DNA of 64,000 nucleotides from Coleofasciculaceae cyanobacterium (GTDB lineage: Bacteria; Cyanobacteriota; Cyanobacteriia; Cyanobacteriales; Xenococcaceae): NCBI GenBank assembly GCA_036703275.1, contig DATNPK010000110.1:1-64000 (forward strand), written 5' to 3'. Position numbers and translations under genes: made by a program. The notes below the pieces were generated by a model. That model searched no databases. It was not told the origin of the DNA and was given only the letters and a program-made list of their open reading frames with translations. Positions 28,404-37,149 of this stretch are shown in pieces (position 1 is the first letter of the stretch; each line of letters starts with the position of its first letter).

Positions 28404-30794
28404 ATGCTGACTAATAATGCCGCTTATTTAAAAGATTTTGTTCATCCAGTTTCGCTCTGTCAACCAGAGTCAGATTTAGGCAGCATCCTCAAAATTTTTC
28501 AACATTTGAAGTGTAAATTGTTGGCAATTCCTCAAAATTCTGGGGGTTGGGGAATTATTAATTCTGAAGATTTACTCTCCTTAATCGCTAAAACTTGGTT
28601 GGCGGAGAAAATGGCATTAGTTAGTCATCCTAGAAGTGAAGCTTACCAACGCAGCATTCCTTATGTAAAGACTTCCGACTTTGATTCGATAATTAAACCC
28701 GCGCTGATTTGCCAGGCAGATACCCAGCTTGATGAATTTTTAAATTATTTACATTATGAATCTCTATTTGATAATCAAGACGAATACTTGGTTGTTAATG
28801 CTATGGGAGAGCTACAGGGAAAGCTAGATCGAAACAAAATAATTAAATATTTAGCTAAAAAATCTGCAACTAATACTCCTCAATTGCCAGCTAGCTTAAA
28901 TTACTTGAGCGAATTAATTGATTTTATTGCTTTACCCTTAAAGATAATAGAAACTGTTGAAGGAAAAGACCTTTATCTGAATAAGTGTTGGCAAGAACTG
29001 ATTACTAGCAACCAAGATTCACAGCCGCCGCTAGAAGAACCCGATGCTATGATCGCGACTTGGTGGATGGAACAGCAGCTAAACTCAGGACAACAGGATT
29101 GCGAACAACAAAGCAAATCCCCAAAATTACCAGATTTAGCCAATGGCGATCGCGCTAAGAGTAATTGTCATACCTTGTTGGTGTCTGACATCTCACCAGA
29201 AATACCCAATCGAGACAATTTTACACTGTTTAAGCCAAACTCTAGCGAAGAATCTCAGGAACAACTTAGTCTCGATAATTCCCAATGTATAACAATAGAA
29301 CAGGTTTCAGATTGGAATTATCTTAAGATTCCTCTAGTTGCTAAAAAGTTATCAGGAATAAGTGATTCTCCATATCGCTTGGTTATCGCAACTAAAATAG
29401 CTGCAACAAAGCCCTTCAATCCATCAAGCAATAGTGAGTCGCAAACTTTAGCAACAGTTAGCAATAGATTGCTGGCAACCATTAGTCATGAGCTTAAATC
29501 CCCTGTGACGGGAATTGTTGGTTTATCTAGCTTGCTTCAAGGACAAAAATTAGGTCAACTGAATCAGCGTCAAGCTCAATACGTGAAGCTGATCCAAAGC
29601 AGCGGACAAAAAATGATGGACATCGTTGATGACCTCTTAAGACTTACCAACTTAGCTGATAAACAGCTATTAGAGCCTGAGTTAATCAATTTAGAATTTC
29701 TCTGTCGGCAGCTGTATCAACAGGCTGTAAATAAAGTTCAACAACTCGATTGCGAGACAGCGCGATCTTGTTGGTTTCCAACAAAGAGCGACTGTCGAGG
29801 GCGGTCATGGCGGGCGGGGCGTACACCAAACTATGCGGTGCGACACGAAGTTAGTCCTTTAGGGCAAGCAAGCCCTGAAGGTTTCCTCCAGGGTCAGCCC
29901 CTTGCAAACCCCGCCGATTCTCTTGTTCAATCAGCATCGCTTGACTCTTCGTTTGAGGTTGAAGCTTCACGGCTAACATTAAATATTGAATCAGGAAATG
30001 AAATAGCGATCGCCAATAAGTTAGTCTTATCTTGTATACTCTCTCACTTAGTTTTGGAGACAATTCGAGTTGCTCAATCTCCAGACAATTTAAAGATTGA
30101 CGTTAAGAGTTTACAGGGACTGACTGCAATTGTAGTCAGTAGCGACTTAGGCGACTGGTCATCATCTTCAGAAACTAGCTCATCTGCGCCAGATTCGGGC
30201 TTGGATTTAGTAATTGCTGAATACTTAGCCGAAGTTATCCACGGCAGCGTAACTAGTCTTTATTTAGCAAATCGCTGTCAATTCACCCTACTATTGCCCA
30301 AAGATAATACTCAGCATCAGCAATTATCTGGTAATTCAATCAGCAATCCCGCAGACCCAACAAAAACTCCTAATCGTAATTTAACTATTCTTTGTCTCTA
30401 TCCTGAACTTGAAGCGATCGATCCTCAAGCTAATCATCGCAATGGCTCACATTTCGATCTTAAAAGCTGGTCAGACAACAGCGAACAACAAGTTAATTGT
30501 CAACACCGCATTATTGAAGCAGACAGCTTAGAACAGGCATATACTTTAGCTCGGATCTGGCAACTAGACGTAATTGTTTTGGATGGCTACCAAATTATTG
30601 AACCCGCTCAATTTTTGCGATCGCTTCAAAAATCAGAATATTTAGCTGCTTTACCTTTAATTACTTTAGATGGTAGAACTACAGAAGCAGCAAACCAAAT
30701 CGAAGGATTAAATGTATACCCATGTCTGCTTCCAGCTGAACATCGCAGCGTTGACAATTTGATGCAGGTAATTCAAATTGCCACAGGAGTTTAA
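28404..30794 (+). CDS. hybrid histidine kinase-like protein divergent from kaiA
   Basis: The 796-residue protein begins with two CBS-like modules (about residues 10-150) and a PAS-like stretch (about 165-205). A HisKA dimerisation/phosphoacceptor domain follows with LATISHELKSPVTG (H362). The ATPase region (from about 530) is weak: I see a G-like box around GLDLVIAEYLAEVIHG but no clear N box, so catalytic competence is doubtful. The C-terminal part (about 660-795) resembles a receiver without a clear phospho-aspartate motif. Residues about 450-520 are foreign, a translated palindromic repeat (see 29768-29915), between HisKA and the ATPase region. Its position back-to-back with kaiA suggests a clock-output or input role, but only by inference. 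Confidence 0.75.
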   Translation: MLTNNAAYLKDFVHPVSLCQPESDLGSILKIFQHLKCKLLAIPQNSGGWGIINSEDLLSLIAKTWLAEKMALVSHPRSEAYQRSIPYVKTSDFDSIIKPALICQADTQLDEFLNYLHYESLFDNQDEYLVVNAMGELQGKLDRNKIIKYLAKKSATNTPQLPASLNYLSELIDFIALPLKIIETVEGKDLYLNKCWQELITSNQDSQPPLEEPDAMIATWWMEQQLNSGQQDCEQQSKSPKLPDLANGDRAKSNCHTLLVSDISPEIPNRDNFTLFKPNSSEESQEQLSLDNSQCITIEQVSDWNYLKIPLVAKKLSGISDSPYRLVIATKIAATKPFNPSSNSESQTLATVSNRLLATISHELKSPVTGIVGLSSLLQGQKLGQLNQRQAQYVKLIQSSGQKMMDIVDDLLRLTNLADKQLLEPELINLEFLCRQLYQQAVNKVQQLDCETARSCWFPTKSDCRGRSWRAGRTPNYAVRHEVSPLGQASPEGFLQGQPLANPADSLVQSASLDSSFEVEASRLTLNIESGNEIAIANKLVLSCILSHLVLETIRVAQSPDNLKIDVKSLQGLTAIVVSSDLGDWSSSSETSSSAPDSGLDLVIAEYLAEVIHGSVTSLYLANRCQFTLLLPKDNTQHQQLSGNSISNPADPTKTPNRNLTILCLYPELEAIDPQANHRNGSHFDLKSWSDNSEQQVNCQHRIIEADSLEQAYTLARIWQLDVIVLDGYQIIEPAQFLRSLQKSEYLAALPLITLDGRTTEAANQIEGLNVYPCLLPAEHRSVDNLMQVIQIATGV
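29768..29915. repeat. palindromic repeat insertion in frame within the kinase gene
   Basis: Perfect hairpin TTGTTGG-TTT-CCAACAA at 29768-29784, then an inverted pair GGCGGGG (29813-29819) / CCCCGCC (29909-29915) around GTCCTTTAGGGC (29862-29873) and a hairpin CCCTGAAGG/CCTCCAGGG. The CCTTTAGG core is the dispersed family seen near 7000-7400 and 63717-63775. GC content and amino-acid composition differ from the surrounding gene. Translated in frame with no stop. Confidence 0.75.
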
Positions 30795-30828
30795 ATACTC
30801 AGCATAATCGTTAATCGATTGAGATTAA

Positions 30829-31698
30829 TTAGGTTGCGCTGCGGAGGGTAAAAACGGTAATTTCTGGGCGACTACCAAAGCGCAAAGGTAGGTTAGTCAT
30901 GCCTAAGCCCCGATTAGTATAAGTTATAGTGTTTTCAACCTGATTCAATCCAGCGAAATATTTTCTTCCCCCAGGCGGCAATACTAAAGGACCAAGAAAA
31001 GGAACTCTAATTTGTCCTCCATGAGAATGACCTGATAATTGAAGCGCGAATTGATGAGTCGCCGCACTTTTTTCAATATAGTCTGGTTCGTGAACTAGCA
31101 ATATGGCAGCAGTATCTTTTGGCAGTTGAGCAATAGTTTTCTCCAGGTCTGGGTTGCCCCAATAGGGATCGTCAAGCCCAGCAAAAGCCAATTTTTCGTC
31201 ACCATGCTCGATCGAGTAAACTTGATTGTCTAAATTGGTGATGTTGCTCTCGATCAAGACTTGTTTCAGCACAGCGATCGCTTCTCCCCAATGATCGTGG
31301 TTGCCTAAAACGGAAAATATGCCTGACTTAGACTTTAGCTGACTTAATGTTTGCCTGAGTCGGTTGGCATCAAACCTGTTGTTTTGAGTAATTAAATCTC
31401 CCGTAATGGCGATCGCATCTGGCTGTTGTTGATTAACTAATCTAATAATTCTGGCTAACCGCTGTTCTGGCATAAATTTACTGGTATGAAGATCGCTAAT
31501 CTGGACGATTTTAAAATTGTCGAATGTCCGAGCCAGATTAGGAATTGTTAACTGAATTGACACAACTTCAATCCAGTTAGGCTCTATTTTTGAACCGTAA
31601 ATATAACAACAGGTAAAAAAAACAATTGTAATTAGCGTAAATTTACTTATCCATCTTCTAATTTTTCTGCGTATCAAAGGATGTTGCTTGGCAGGCAT
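30829..31698 (-). CDS. membrane-anchored metallophosphoesterase
   Basis: The 289-residue protein is anchored by one N-terminal membrane segment (about residues 20-35), so the catalytic domain probably lies outside the cytoplasm. All calcineurin-like metal motifs are present: DLH (D69, H71), GDLI, GNHDHW, a later histidine in LLVHEPD, and GHSHGGQ. This resembles the YkuE/YaeI group, some of which act on lipid-linked phosphates (UDP-diacylglucosamine or related). The exact substrate is unknown. It converges with the hybrid kinase and is divergent from the SDR gene. Confidence 0.88.
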   Translation of the reverse strand: MPAKQHPLIRRKIRRWISKFTLITIVFFTCCYIYGSKIEPNWIEVVSIQLTIPNLARTFDNFKIVQISDLHTSKFMPEQRLARIIRLVNQQQPDAIAITGDLITQNNRFDANRLRQTLSQLKSKSGIFSVLGNHDHWGEAIAVLKQVLIESNITNLDNQVYSIEHGDEKLAFAGLDDPYWGNPDLEKTIAQLPKDTAAILLVHEPDYIEKSAATHQFALQLSGHSHGGQIRVPFLGPLVLPPGGRKYFAGLNQVENTITYTNRGLGMTNLPLRFGSRPEITVFTLRSAT

Positions 31699-31871
31699 AA
31701 TAAAAATTTTAGAAGCTGAAAGCTGCTTTTCTATACTAGTCTTAATCTATAAATTTTGACATTTCGTAATCTTAGCGAAAAATTTATTGAGCAGATTAAA
31801 ATTCAGTATGCCCCGTCAGTTGTCAATCATGATTAAGATGGCTTTTTAAAGCAATAATTTATAACTTTAGA

Positions 31872-32690
31872 ATGAAATATCTCCATCAACACGTAATTAT
31901 CACCGGTGGTTCTAGTGGCATTGGTAAAGCAGTAGCTAAATTATTAGCGCAGCAAGGGGCAAACCTGTCGCTGATTGCCCGCGATTCCCAAAAGCTCGCG
32001 AATGCTCAACGGGAAATAGCAGCAGCAAGCGTTAATTCAACCCAAAGAATCCTGACTACTACCGCAGACGTAGCAAATCGGCAGGCAATCAGCATCGCAA
32101 TCGAGCAAGCGATCGCTGCATTAGGAACGCCAAAACTATTGATCGCTTCTGCTGGAATAGCTCATCCTGGTTATTTTAACCAAATTCCTCTAGAAATTTT
32201 TGAACAGACAATGGCGGTAAATTATTTTGGTTCTTTATATAGCATCAGAGCAGTCTTACCAGCCATGGAAGCAAGCAAAAGGGGCAATATAGTCTTGATT
32301 TCTTCTGGTGCAGCATTAATCGGCATTTACGGCTATAGTGCTTATTGTCCTTCTAAGTTTGCCCTCAGAGGTCTGGCAGAGTCTTTACGAGGAGAATTAA
32401 AGCCCAAAGGTATTAAAATAACAATTGTCTATCCTCCTGATACCGATACTCCTCAGCTAGCAGCGGAAAACAAAATTAAGCCTCCCGAAACCCAGAAAAT
32501 TACGGCTACGGCAAAAACTTGGAGCGCCGCCGCCGTAGCCGAGCAAATTCTTCAGGGAATAGAAAAGGGCAGTTTTGCGATCGCTCCTGGAACCGAACTT
32601 ACTATTCTAAATCGATTTCATAGTTTACTTACTCCCATATTAAACTGGTATTTTGACAATCTAATTAAGAAAATTAATCATAAAAAATAG
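31872..32690 (+). CDS. SDR-family reductase resembling 3-ketodihydrosphingosine reductase
   Basis: The 272-residue short-chain dehydrogenase has the NAD(P) motif TGGSSGIGKA (11-20), NAG-like ASAG (92-95), and catalytic S145, Y158 and K162 (YSAYCPSK). The loop after the active site reads PPDTDTP (188-194) then ENKIKPPET (199-207), which is the hallmark of KDSR/TSC10 proteins that reduce 3-ketodihydrosphingosine. Long-chain base synthesis is unusual in cyanobacteria, so the natural substrate may be another 3-keto lipid. A hydrophobic C-terminal stretch could associate it with membrane. The gene is not in an evident operon. Confidence 0.8.
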   Translation: MKYLHQHVIITGGSSGIGKAVAKLLAQQGANLSLIARDSQKLANAQREIAAASVNSTQRILTTTADVANRQAISIAIEQAIAALGTPKLLIASAGIAHPGYFNQIPLEIFEQTMAVNYFGSLYSIRAVLPAMEASKRGNIVLISSGAALIGIYGYSAYCPSKFALRGLAESLRGELKPKGIKITIVYPPDTDTPQLAAENKIKPPETQKITATAKTWSAAAVAEQILQGIEKGSFAIAPGTELTILNRFHSLLTPILNWYFDNLIKKINHKK

Positions 32691-32731
32691 TCAACTCATA
32701 AGTCAGAGCAAAAAACAGCCAAAAATATAAT

Positions 32732-33355
32732 TTATAAAGTAAAGTTATTTTTAAAATCTTGTCTAGTCATGGGTTGGTTGACAATAAGTCCTTCTTGTCC
32801 CAGGGTTTCCAAAGGTTGACCCTCGACATTAATCCAAACAGGGGTTTTGGGCTCAGAACTAGTCGTGGTATATATAACCTGGGCTAGTCTGCTAGTCATG
32901 GCGGCACTACCACCGCCAGAGGTAAACTCTTGAGATAGATTAAGATGAATTCCCTTTTGATCTTTATTTACACTAATTAGTTTAGTTCCCTGAGGAATTG
33001 CCGTAGTGTAGGCAGAATCTTGAGGAGGACGAGCTAATAGAGTTTCCAAAGCAGTTTCCAAGATTTGTTCAGATTTAATCGACTTCTGAAAGGTCATGGT
33101 ATTAGAAACTAGTTTAATACTGTTATCGGTTGGGTCAAGCCAGCAAATTTCGACAACTTTTTGCTCAGTAATTGGTTCTGGTGTTGCCGGGACTTCTGAT
33201 TCGACTATGGGAGCAGGATTCGGCTGAGTAACTAGAGCTTTTTGTTCTAGGGCGGATTTTGCCCACCAAGCAGCGCCTCCTCCCGCAGCCAAAATAGCCC
33301 CTGTGATAACTGCCACCACTGGAAGAGAAAAACGATTTTTATTACGATCCTGCAT
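32732..33355 (-). CDS. GerMN-domain protein with N-terminal membrane anchor
   Basis: The 207-residue protein has one N-terminal membrane segment (about residues 12-32), a proline-rich linker, and a GerMN domain (about 65-200, with LETALETLLARPP and KGIHLNLSQEF). GerMN occurs in spore-germination GerM and in many secreted bacterial proteins, where it is thought to act at the cell envelope. Its start overlaps the end of the DUF2993 gene by 14 nt in another frame, so the two are surely co-transcribed and probably translationally coupled. Confidence 0.8.
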   Translation of the reverse strand: MQDRNKNRFSLPVVAVITGAILAAGGGAAWWAKSALEQKALVTQPNPAPIVESEVPATPEPITEQKVVEICWLDPTDNSIKLVSNTMTFQKSIKSEQILETALETLLARPPQDSAYTTAIPQGTKLISVNKDQKGIHLNLSQEFTSGGGSAAMTSRLAQVIYTTTSSEPKTPVWINVEGQPLETLGQEGLIVNQPMTRQDFKNNFTL

Positions 33356-34253
33356 GGATTAAGCTCCCGATACGAGGAAATAGTTTGATCTTTTCTGAAG
33401 ATAACGTTGATTTAGTTTCTAGTCTAATAAAACTAACCAATTCTAATCTATCCTCATCAATCTCTAATTGTAAAATACGGGCTAAGATTCCGTCGGCTTC
33501 TAGAACATTTAAGTTAAGGCGATCGCTAATACCCTCAGCAAAGCCGTTGAGCAACCTGGACGACATAGGGCGATCGTTGACAGTTCCTCGAGGTTCGATT
33601 AAACGGAGTGTTTTACCATTTATAACCTGGATAGCTAGTTCTAAAGTAATATTTAGTTCTCTAGAACGATTATTGATGGTATTAGTTCCAGAAGTCGAGT
33701 CATTAATACTAACATTAGGCCTGGGTCTACTTAGCTTAAATCTTAGCTCGATACGATTTGCAGGGCGTAACTCCAGGTGAAGATTTGATAGCTGATAGCT
33801 GATGTTGGTTGAACCTGATTTGCTAGTTATCAAACGATTAAGGGTTTTTTGGAGTTGAGCCAAAATTTCAGGAGACTGCAAGGCTTGGTTAAGATCGCTT
33901 TGCCTAAAAACCAGTTTTATTGCTCCTGAGGCTGGTTTGGCTAAAGAGTCTCTCAATCCATTAATACTGTTGAAATTTAAGTTTGACAGTCTCAGAGCTA
34001 TGGGATCGGTTGCTAGATCTACGACGGCAATTCTTAGACCTGGTTGAACCTTAACACCTCTACTAGCAATTCTGACCTGATGAAGCTTTCCTTGAGCAAT
34101 CTGATAACTAGGTCGATTATCTACTCTAATCGTCTGCTGCTCGACGCTAATTATTTGCGAGCGAATTTGACTAGCAGCGATCGAATCCAAAATTGTACCT
34201 CCACCAGATACTAAAGAGAGTAATCCAGACAGCACAATCGTCAGAATTTCCAT
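33342..34253 (-). CDS. DUF2993 (LmeA-like) protein
   Basis: The 303-residue protein belongs to the DUF2993 family, whose mycobacterial member LmeA binds phospholipid in the envelope. A hydrophobic N-terminus (about residues 1-20) could be a signal or anchor. The family feature is GKLHQVRIASRGVKVQPGLRIA and repeated beta strands ending in LELDEDRLEL-type segments. Cyanobacteria carry several DUF2993 paralogues of unknown function. It is the first gene of a two-gene unit with the GerMN gene (14-nt overlap). Confidence 0.8.
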   Translation of the reverse strand: MEILTIVLSGLLSLVSGGGTILDSIAASQIRSQIISVEQQTIRVDNRPSYQIAQGKLHQVRIASRGVKVQPGLRIAVVDLATDPIALRLSNLNFNSINGLRDSLAKPASGAIKLVFRQSDLNQALQSPEILAQLQKTLNRLITSKSGSTNISYQLSNLHLELRPANRIELRFKLSRPRPNVSINDSTSGTNTINNRSRELNITLELAIQVINGKTLRLIEPRGTVNDRPMSSRLLNGFAEGISDRLNLNVLEADGILARILQLEIDEDRLELVSFIRLETKSTLSSEKIKLFPRIGSLIHAGS

Positions 34254-34418
34254 GGCAAAACTAATCGTTAAACACTAAACATTGTCTGAGATTAACATTG
34301 CTCAATCTCAGTTGCTAGTCGCTATGGTCGTACTTTTAATCCGAAATGAGTTTAACCAAATCAATAAAACGTTTAAAACCAAGATAACGATTATTTAATT
34401 AATTCTTATCTCTCATCT

Positions 34419-34910
34419 TTATCCTGGATTAACTCGCATTAGAACCTGTCCAAACTCTACGGGATCGCCATTTTGGACAGATATTTCCATAATTTGCCCA
34501 GTTACTTCTCCTTCAATTTCATTCATGAGCTTCATTGCTTCAATAATACAAACTGTATCACCTTTATTAACCCGATCGCCTACCGAGACAAAAGGATCTT
34601 CGTCGGGAGCAGCGGCAGAATAAAATGTTCCTACCATAGGAGAGGTAATGTCTACCCACTTTTTGTCATCTGCCGTAGCTATAGGGGCTACTTCGGCGGT
34701 CACAGCCGAAACAGTTACAGGATTCACGGCGGCGGTATCTGTAGTCGGTTTCATAGCTTGAGGAGATATTGCCGCTTGAGGAACAGCAATTACGCCTTTA
34801 TCTTTACGTACAGTCAATTCAAAATCATTATTCTTGAGAATCAACTCCGTGATGTCGGTTTGAGAGATCGCCCCTAACAATTCGCGGAGTTCTTGGAAAT
34901 TTATAGACAC
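34419..34910 (-). CDS. accB: biotin carboxyl carrier protein of acetyl-CoA carboxylase
   Basis: The 163-residue carrier holds the biotin that shuttles CO2 between biotin carboxylase (AccC) and the carboxyltransferase in fatty-acid synthesis. The biotinylation site is EAMKLMN (K127). The N-terminal 36 residues pack against AccC, and the middle (residues about 40-80) is an Ala/Pro/Thr/Val-rich flexible linker. Length is typical. It follows efp by 108 nt on the same strand, an order widely conserved in cyanobacteria and other bacteria. Confidence 0.97.
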   Translation of the reverse strand: MSINFQELRELLGAISQTDITELILKNNDFELTVRKDKGVIAVPQAAISPQAMKPTTDTAAVNPVTVSAVTAEVAPIATADDKKWVDITSPMVGTFYSAAAPDEDPFVSVGDRVNKGDTVCIIEAMKLMNEIEGEVTGQIMEISVQNGDPVEFGQVLMRVNPG

Positions 34911-35018
34911 AAACTATACAACCGTTATTAAGAGTAATTTTGTCATTCTCCAAGATAGCTGTGTAGTATTGCCGATCTAAGAGATTGAGTAACTTGCCGA
35001 TTAATGCTTCAGCGGGGA

Positions 35019-35579
35019 TTAATTTTCTCGACCCAAATAAGAACCATCGCGGGTATCGACTTTAATTTTTTCGCCAATAGAAATAAACAATGGCACCATA
35101 ACCTGCGCCCCTGTTTCTACCGTAGCGGGTTTTGTCCCTCCTGTAGCCGTATCTCCCTTAACCCCAGGATCGGTATCAGTAATTTCTAACACTACTGAGG
35201 TTGGTAGCTCTATTTCTAGTACTTTTTCATCCCAGAAGATTACATTAACCTCCATTTCTTCTTTCAGAAAATTAATGCGATCGCCTAAACTCTCGCTATT
35301 CATCCGTGTCTCTTCATAGGTTTGCATATCCATAAAGACAAATTCTTCTCCATCTTTATAGGTATACTGCATGGTACGTTTTTCTAAATTTGCCTGAGGG
35401 ACAGTTTCTCCCGCACGAAAGGTTTTTTCTACTGTATTTCCTGTCTGTACGTTTTTGAGCTTAGTCCTGACAAAAGCTGAACCTTTACCAGGTTTGACGT
35501 GCAGAAACTCTACTACTCGCCAAACAGAGCCATCTAGCTCGACAGTAACTCCTGTACGAAAGTCATTACTAGAAATCAT
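35019..35579 (-). CDS. efp: translation elongation factor P
   Basis: The 186-residue tRNA-shaped factor relieves ribosome stalling at polyproline. Three beta-barrel domains are visible; the tip loop is VKPGKGSAF with K32 at the position that is modified in many bacteria (no modifying enzyme is seen nearby). The C-terminal signature [10 protein letters not shown] and [11 protein letters not shown] are clear. Full length, ATG at 35579. It is the first gene of the efp-accB pair. Confidence 0.97.
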   Translation of the reverse strand: MISSNDFRTGVTVELDGSVWRVVEFLHVKPGKGSAFVRTKLKNVQTGNTVEKTFRAGETVPQANLEKRTMQYTYKDGEEFVFMDMQTYEETRMNSESLGDRINFLKEEMEVNVIFWDEKVLEIELPTSVVLEITDTDPGVKGDTATGGTKPATVETGAQVMVPLFISIGEKIKVDTRDGSYLGREN

Positions 35580-35640
35580 GAAGCTAAAAATACTTGCTTA
35601 GAGATCGACATTTCATTTTACCTGATGAAGGACTTTTAAA

Positions 35641-35667
35641 AGGATGAAGATGAAGGATGAAGGATGA
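35641..35667. repeat. short tandem repeat (AGGATGA)
   Basis: Units AGGATGA, AGATGA (one base short), AGGATGA, AGGATGA in the 286-nt space between divergent efp and the cyclophilin gene. The rest of the gap has no recognisable feature. Confidence 0.7.
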
Positions 35668-35865
35668 GAAAGTAGTAGTTAATCAATTATTTTTAAGTTC
35701 TTAAGTCTCCAATCGCCTATTTTCAGTCTCCCTGAATTAAGAGCAATTGAATACCACTGGAAGTAAAGAAATGTTGACAAGGGAGAGCAAATACTAAGAA
35801 CATACACCTTAGTAATTAGTAGTTTTGGTTTGTCTTTAATCTTTATGTCCGCATTCTAATCAAAA

Positions 35866-37008
35866 ATGAATTTTATGAACACACAAAAAAAGATTTTTTT
35901 TACCTGGTTTCAACCTCGGTTGAGCAATCGAGTTTTGTCCTTTGTCCTTAGCCTCACTATTTTGGGTGCTGGCTTGTTTGGCTGGCAGCCTCAGGCATCA
36001 GCTATCTTAGCTCAAGGAGATGCCGTCACAGATCCCCAAGCTATTTTGAGATATTCATTACCAATAGAGAATGATTCGGTTAGAAAACTGCAAAAAAATC
36101 TCGAAGATATTTCTAATCAACTGCGAGGAAAACGTTGGAAAAATATTGGTCGCGATCTTACGGAGGCTAATTTTGTCCTATCTGCTCGTCGCGATCGCCT
36201 GCTGGCAACCGTTTCTGATGAACGTAAACCCGAAGCAGAATCTTTAATCGCTCAATTAGTCGATGGAACTACAGAACTTAAAGAAATTGTGGAAACCAAA
36301 GATCGCGAAGCAACCTCTCTTAAAAGAAAAGAGCTACTAGATTTGGTCTCTGACTTAGAAGAATTAATGGTGGTTGGATATCCTTTTGAAGTGCCAGAAG
36401 AATATGCTAATCTGCCACAACTTTTAGGTCGCGCTACAGTTTTATTAGAGACAAACAAAGGGGATTTGGAAATTGTAGTAGATGGCTATAGTGCGCCTGT
36501 TAATGGAGGCAATTTTGTAGATTTAGTTAAACGAGGCTTTTATGACGGCTTAGATTTCAATCGCGCTGAAGATTTCTATATTTTGCAAGCTGGCGATCCT
36601 CCAGGTGAAGCAGATGGCTTTATTGACCCCGCAACCAATGAATATCGAGCCATCCCTATGGAAGTACTGGTGGAAGGGGATGAACTACCTGTATATGGTG
36701 AAACACTTGAAGAACTAGGTCGCTACCTAGATGTCCCAGCAATTCCTTTCAATGCCTATGGTGCAGTGGCTCTGGCTCGCCCTGCTGACGATCCCAACGG
36801 CGGTTCTTCTCAATTTTTCTTCTTTAAGTTTGATACAGAAATTACGCCTCCTGGTTATAACTTGATGGATGGACGTTATTCGGTCTTTGGTTATCTCACA
36901 AAAGGAAAAGAAGTTTTAGAGGAATTGACCGCAGGAGATAAGATTATCTCTGCCAAGGTGATTGATGGAATTGAAAACCTAAAAGAACCAAATTCACTCA
37001 ATAGTTGA
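35866..37008 (+). CDS. lumenal cyclophilin-type peptidyl-prolyl isomerase (TLP40/CYP38-like)
   Basis: The 380-residue protein has an N-terminal signal (hydrophobic segment about 22-42, then QPQASA), a helical domain (about 55-175, including KLQKNLEDISNQLRGKRW) and a C-terminal cyclophilin domain (about 190-372). This is the layout of CYP38/TLP40, which supports photosystem II assembly in the thylakoid lumen; plant CYP38 has little isomerase activity. Several catalytic cyclophilin residues are replaced here, consistent with that. The start MNFMNTQKK offers two Met codons (residues 1 and 4). It lies upstream of thiL on the same strand, separated by repeats. Confidence 0.88.
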   Translation: MNFMNTQKKIFFTWFQPRLSNRVLSFVLSLTILGAGLFGWQPQASAILAQGDAVTDPQAILRYSLPIENDSVRKLQKNLEDISNQLRGKRWKNIGRDLTEANFVLSARRDRLLATVSDERKPEAESLIAQLVDGTTELKEIVETKDREATSLKRKELLDLVSDLEELMVVGYPFEVPEEYANLPQLLGRATVLLETNKGDLEIVVDGYSAPVNGGNFVDLVKRGFYDGLDFNRAEDFYILQAGDPPGEADGFIDPATNEYRAIPMEVLVEGDELPVYGETLEELGRYLDVPAIPFNAYGAVALARPADDPNGGSSQFFFFKFDTEITPPGYNLMDGRYSVFGYLTKGKEVLEELTAGDKIISAKVIDGIENLKEPNSLNS

Positions 37009-37013
37009 GGTCT

Positions 37014-37111
37014 AATAGTTAGTAGTTAATAGCCAACAGTCAAGAGTAAAGTAGGGTGGGCGTTTAGCTCACCTTACAACTGGATTAAAAAGCTAAAAGC
37101 TAATAGCTATC
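37014..37111. repeat. heptad repeats and a palindromic element before thiL
   Basis: Degenerate heptads at 37014-37048 (AATAGTT, AGTAGTT, AATAGCC, AACAGTC), an imperfect inverted repeat GTAGGGTGGGC...GCTCACCTTAC at 37051-37077, then AGCTAAA, AGCTAAT, AGCTATC at 37091-37111. They fill most of the spacer between the cyclophilin gene and thiL. Confidence 0.65.
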
Positions 37112-37149
37112 ATGAGTATTCAACTAACAACTTCAAGCCAGGATCTAAA

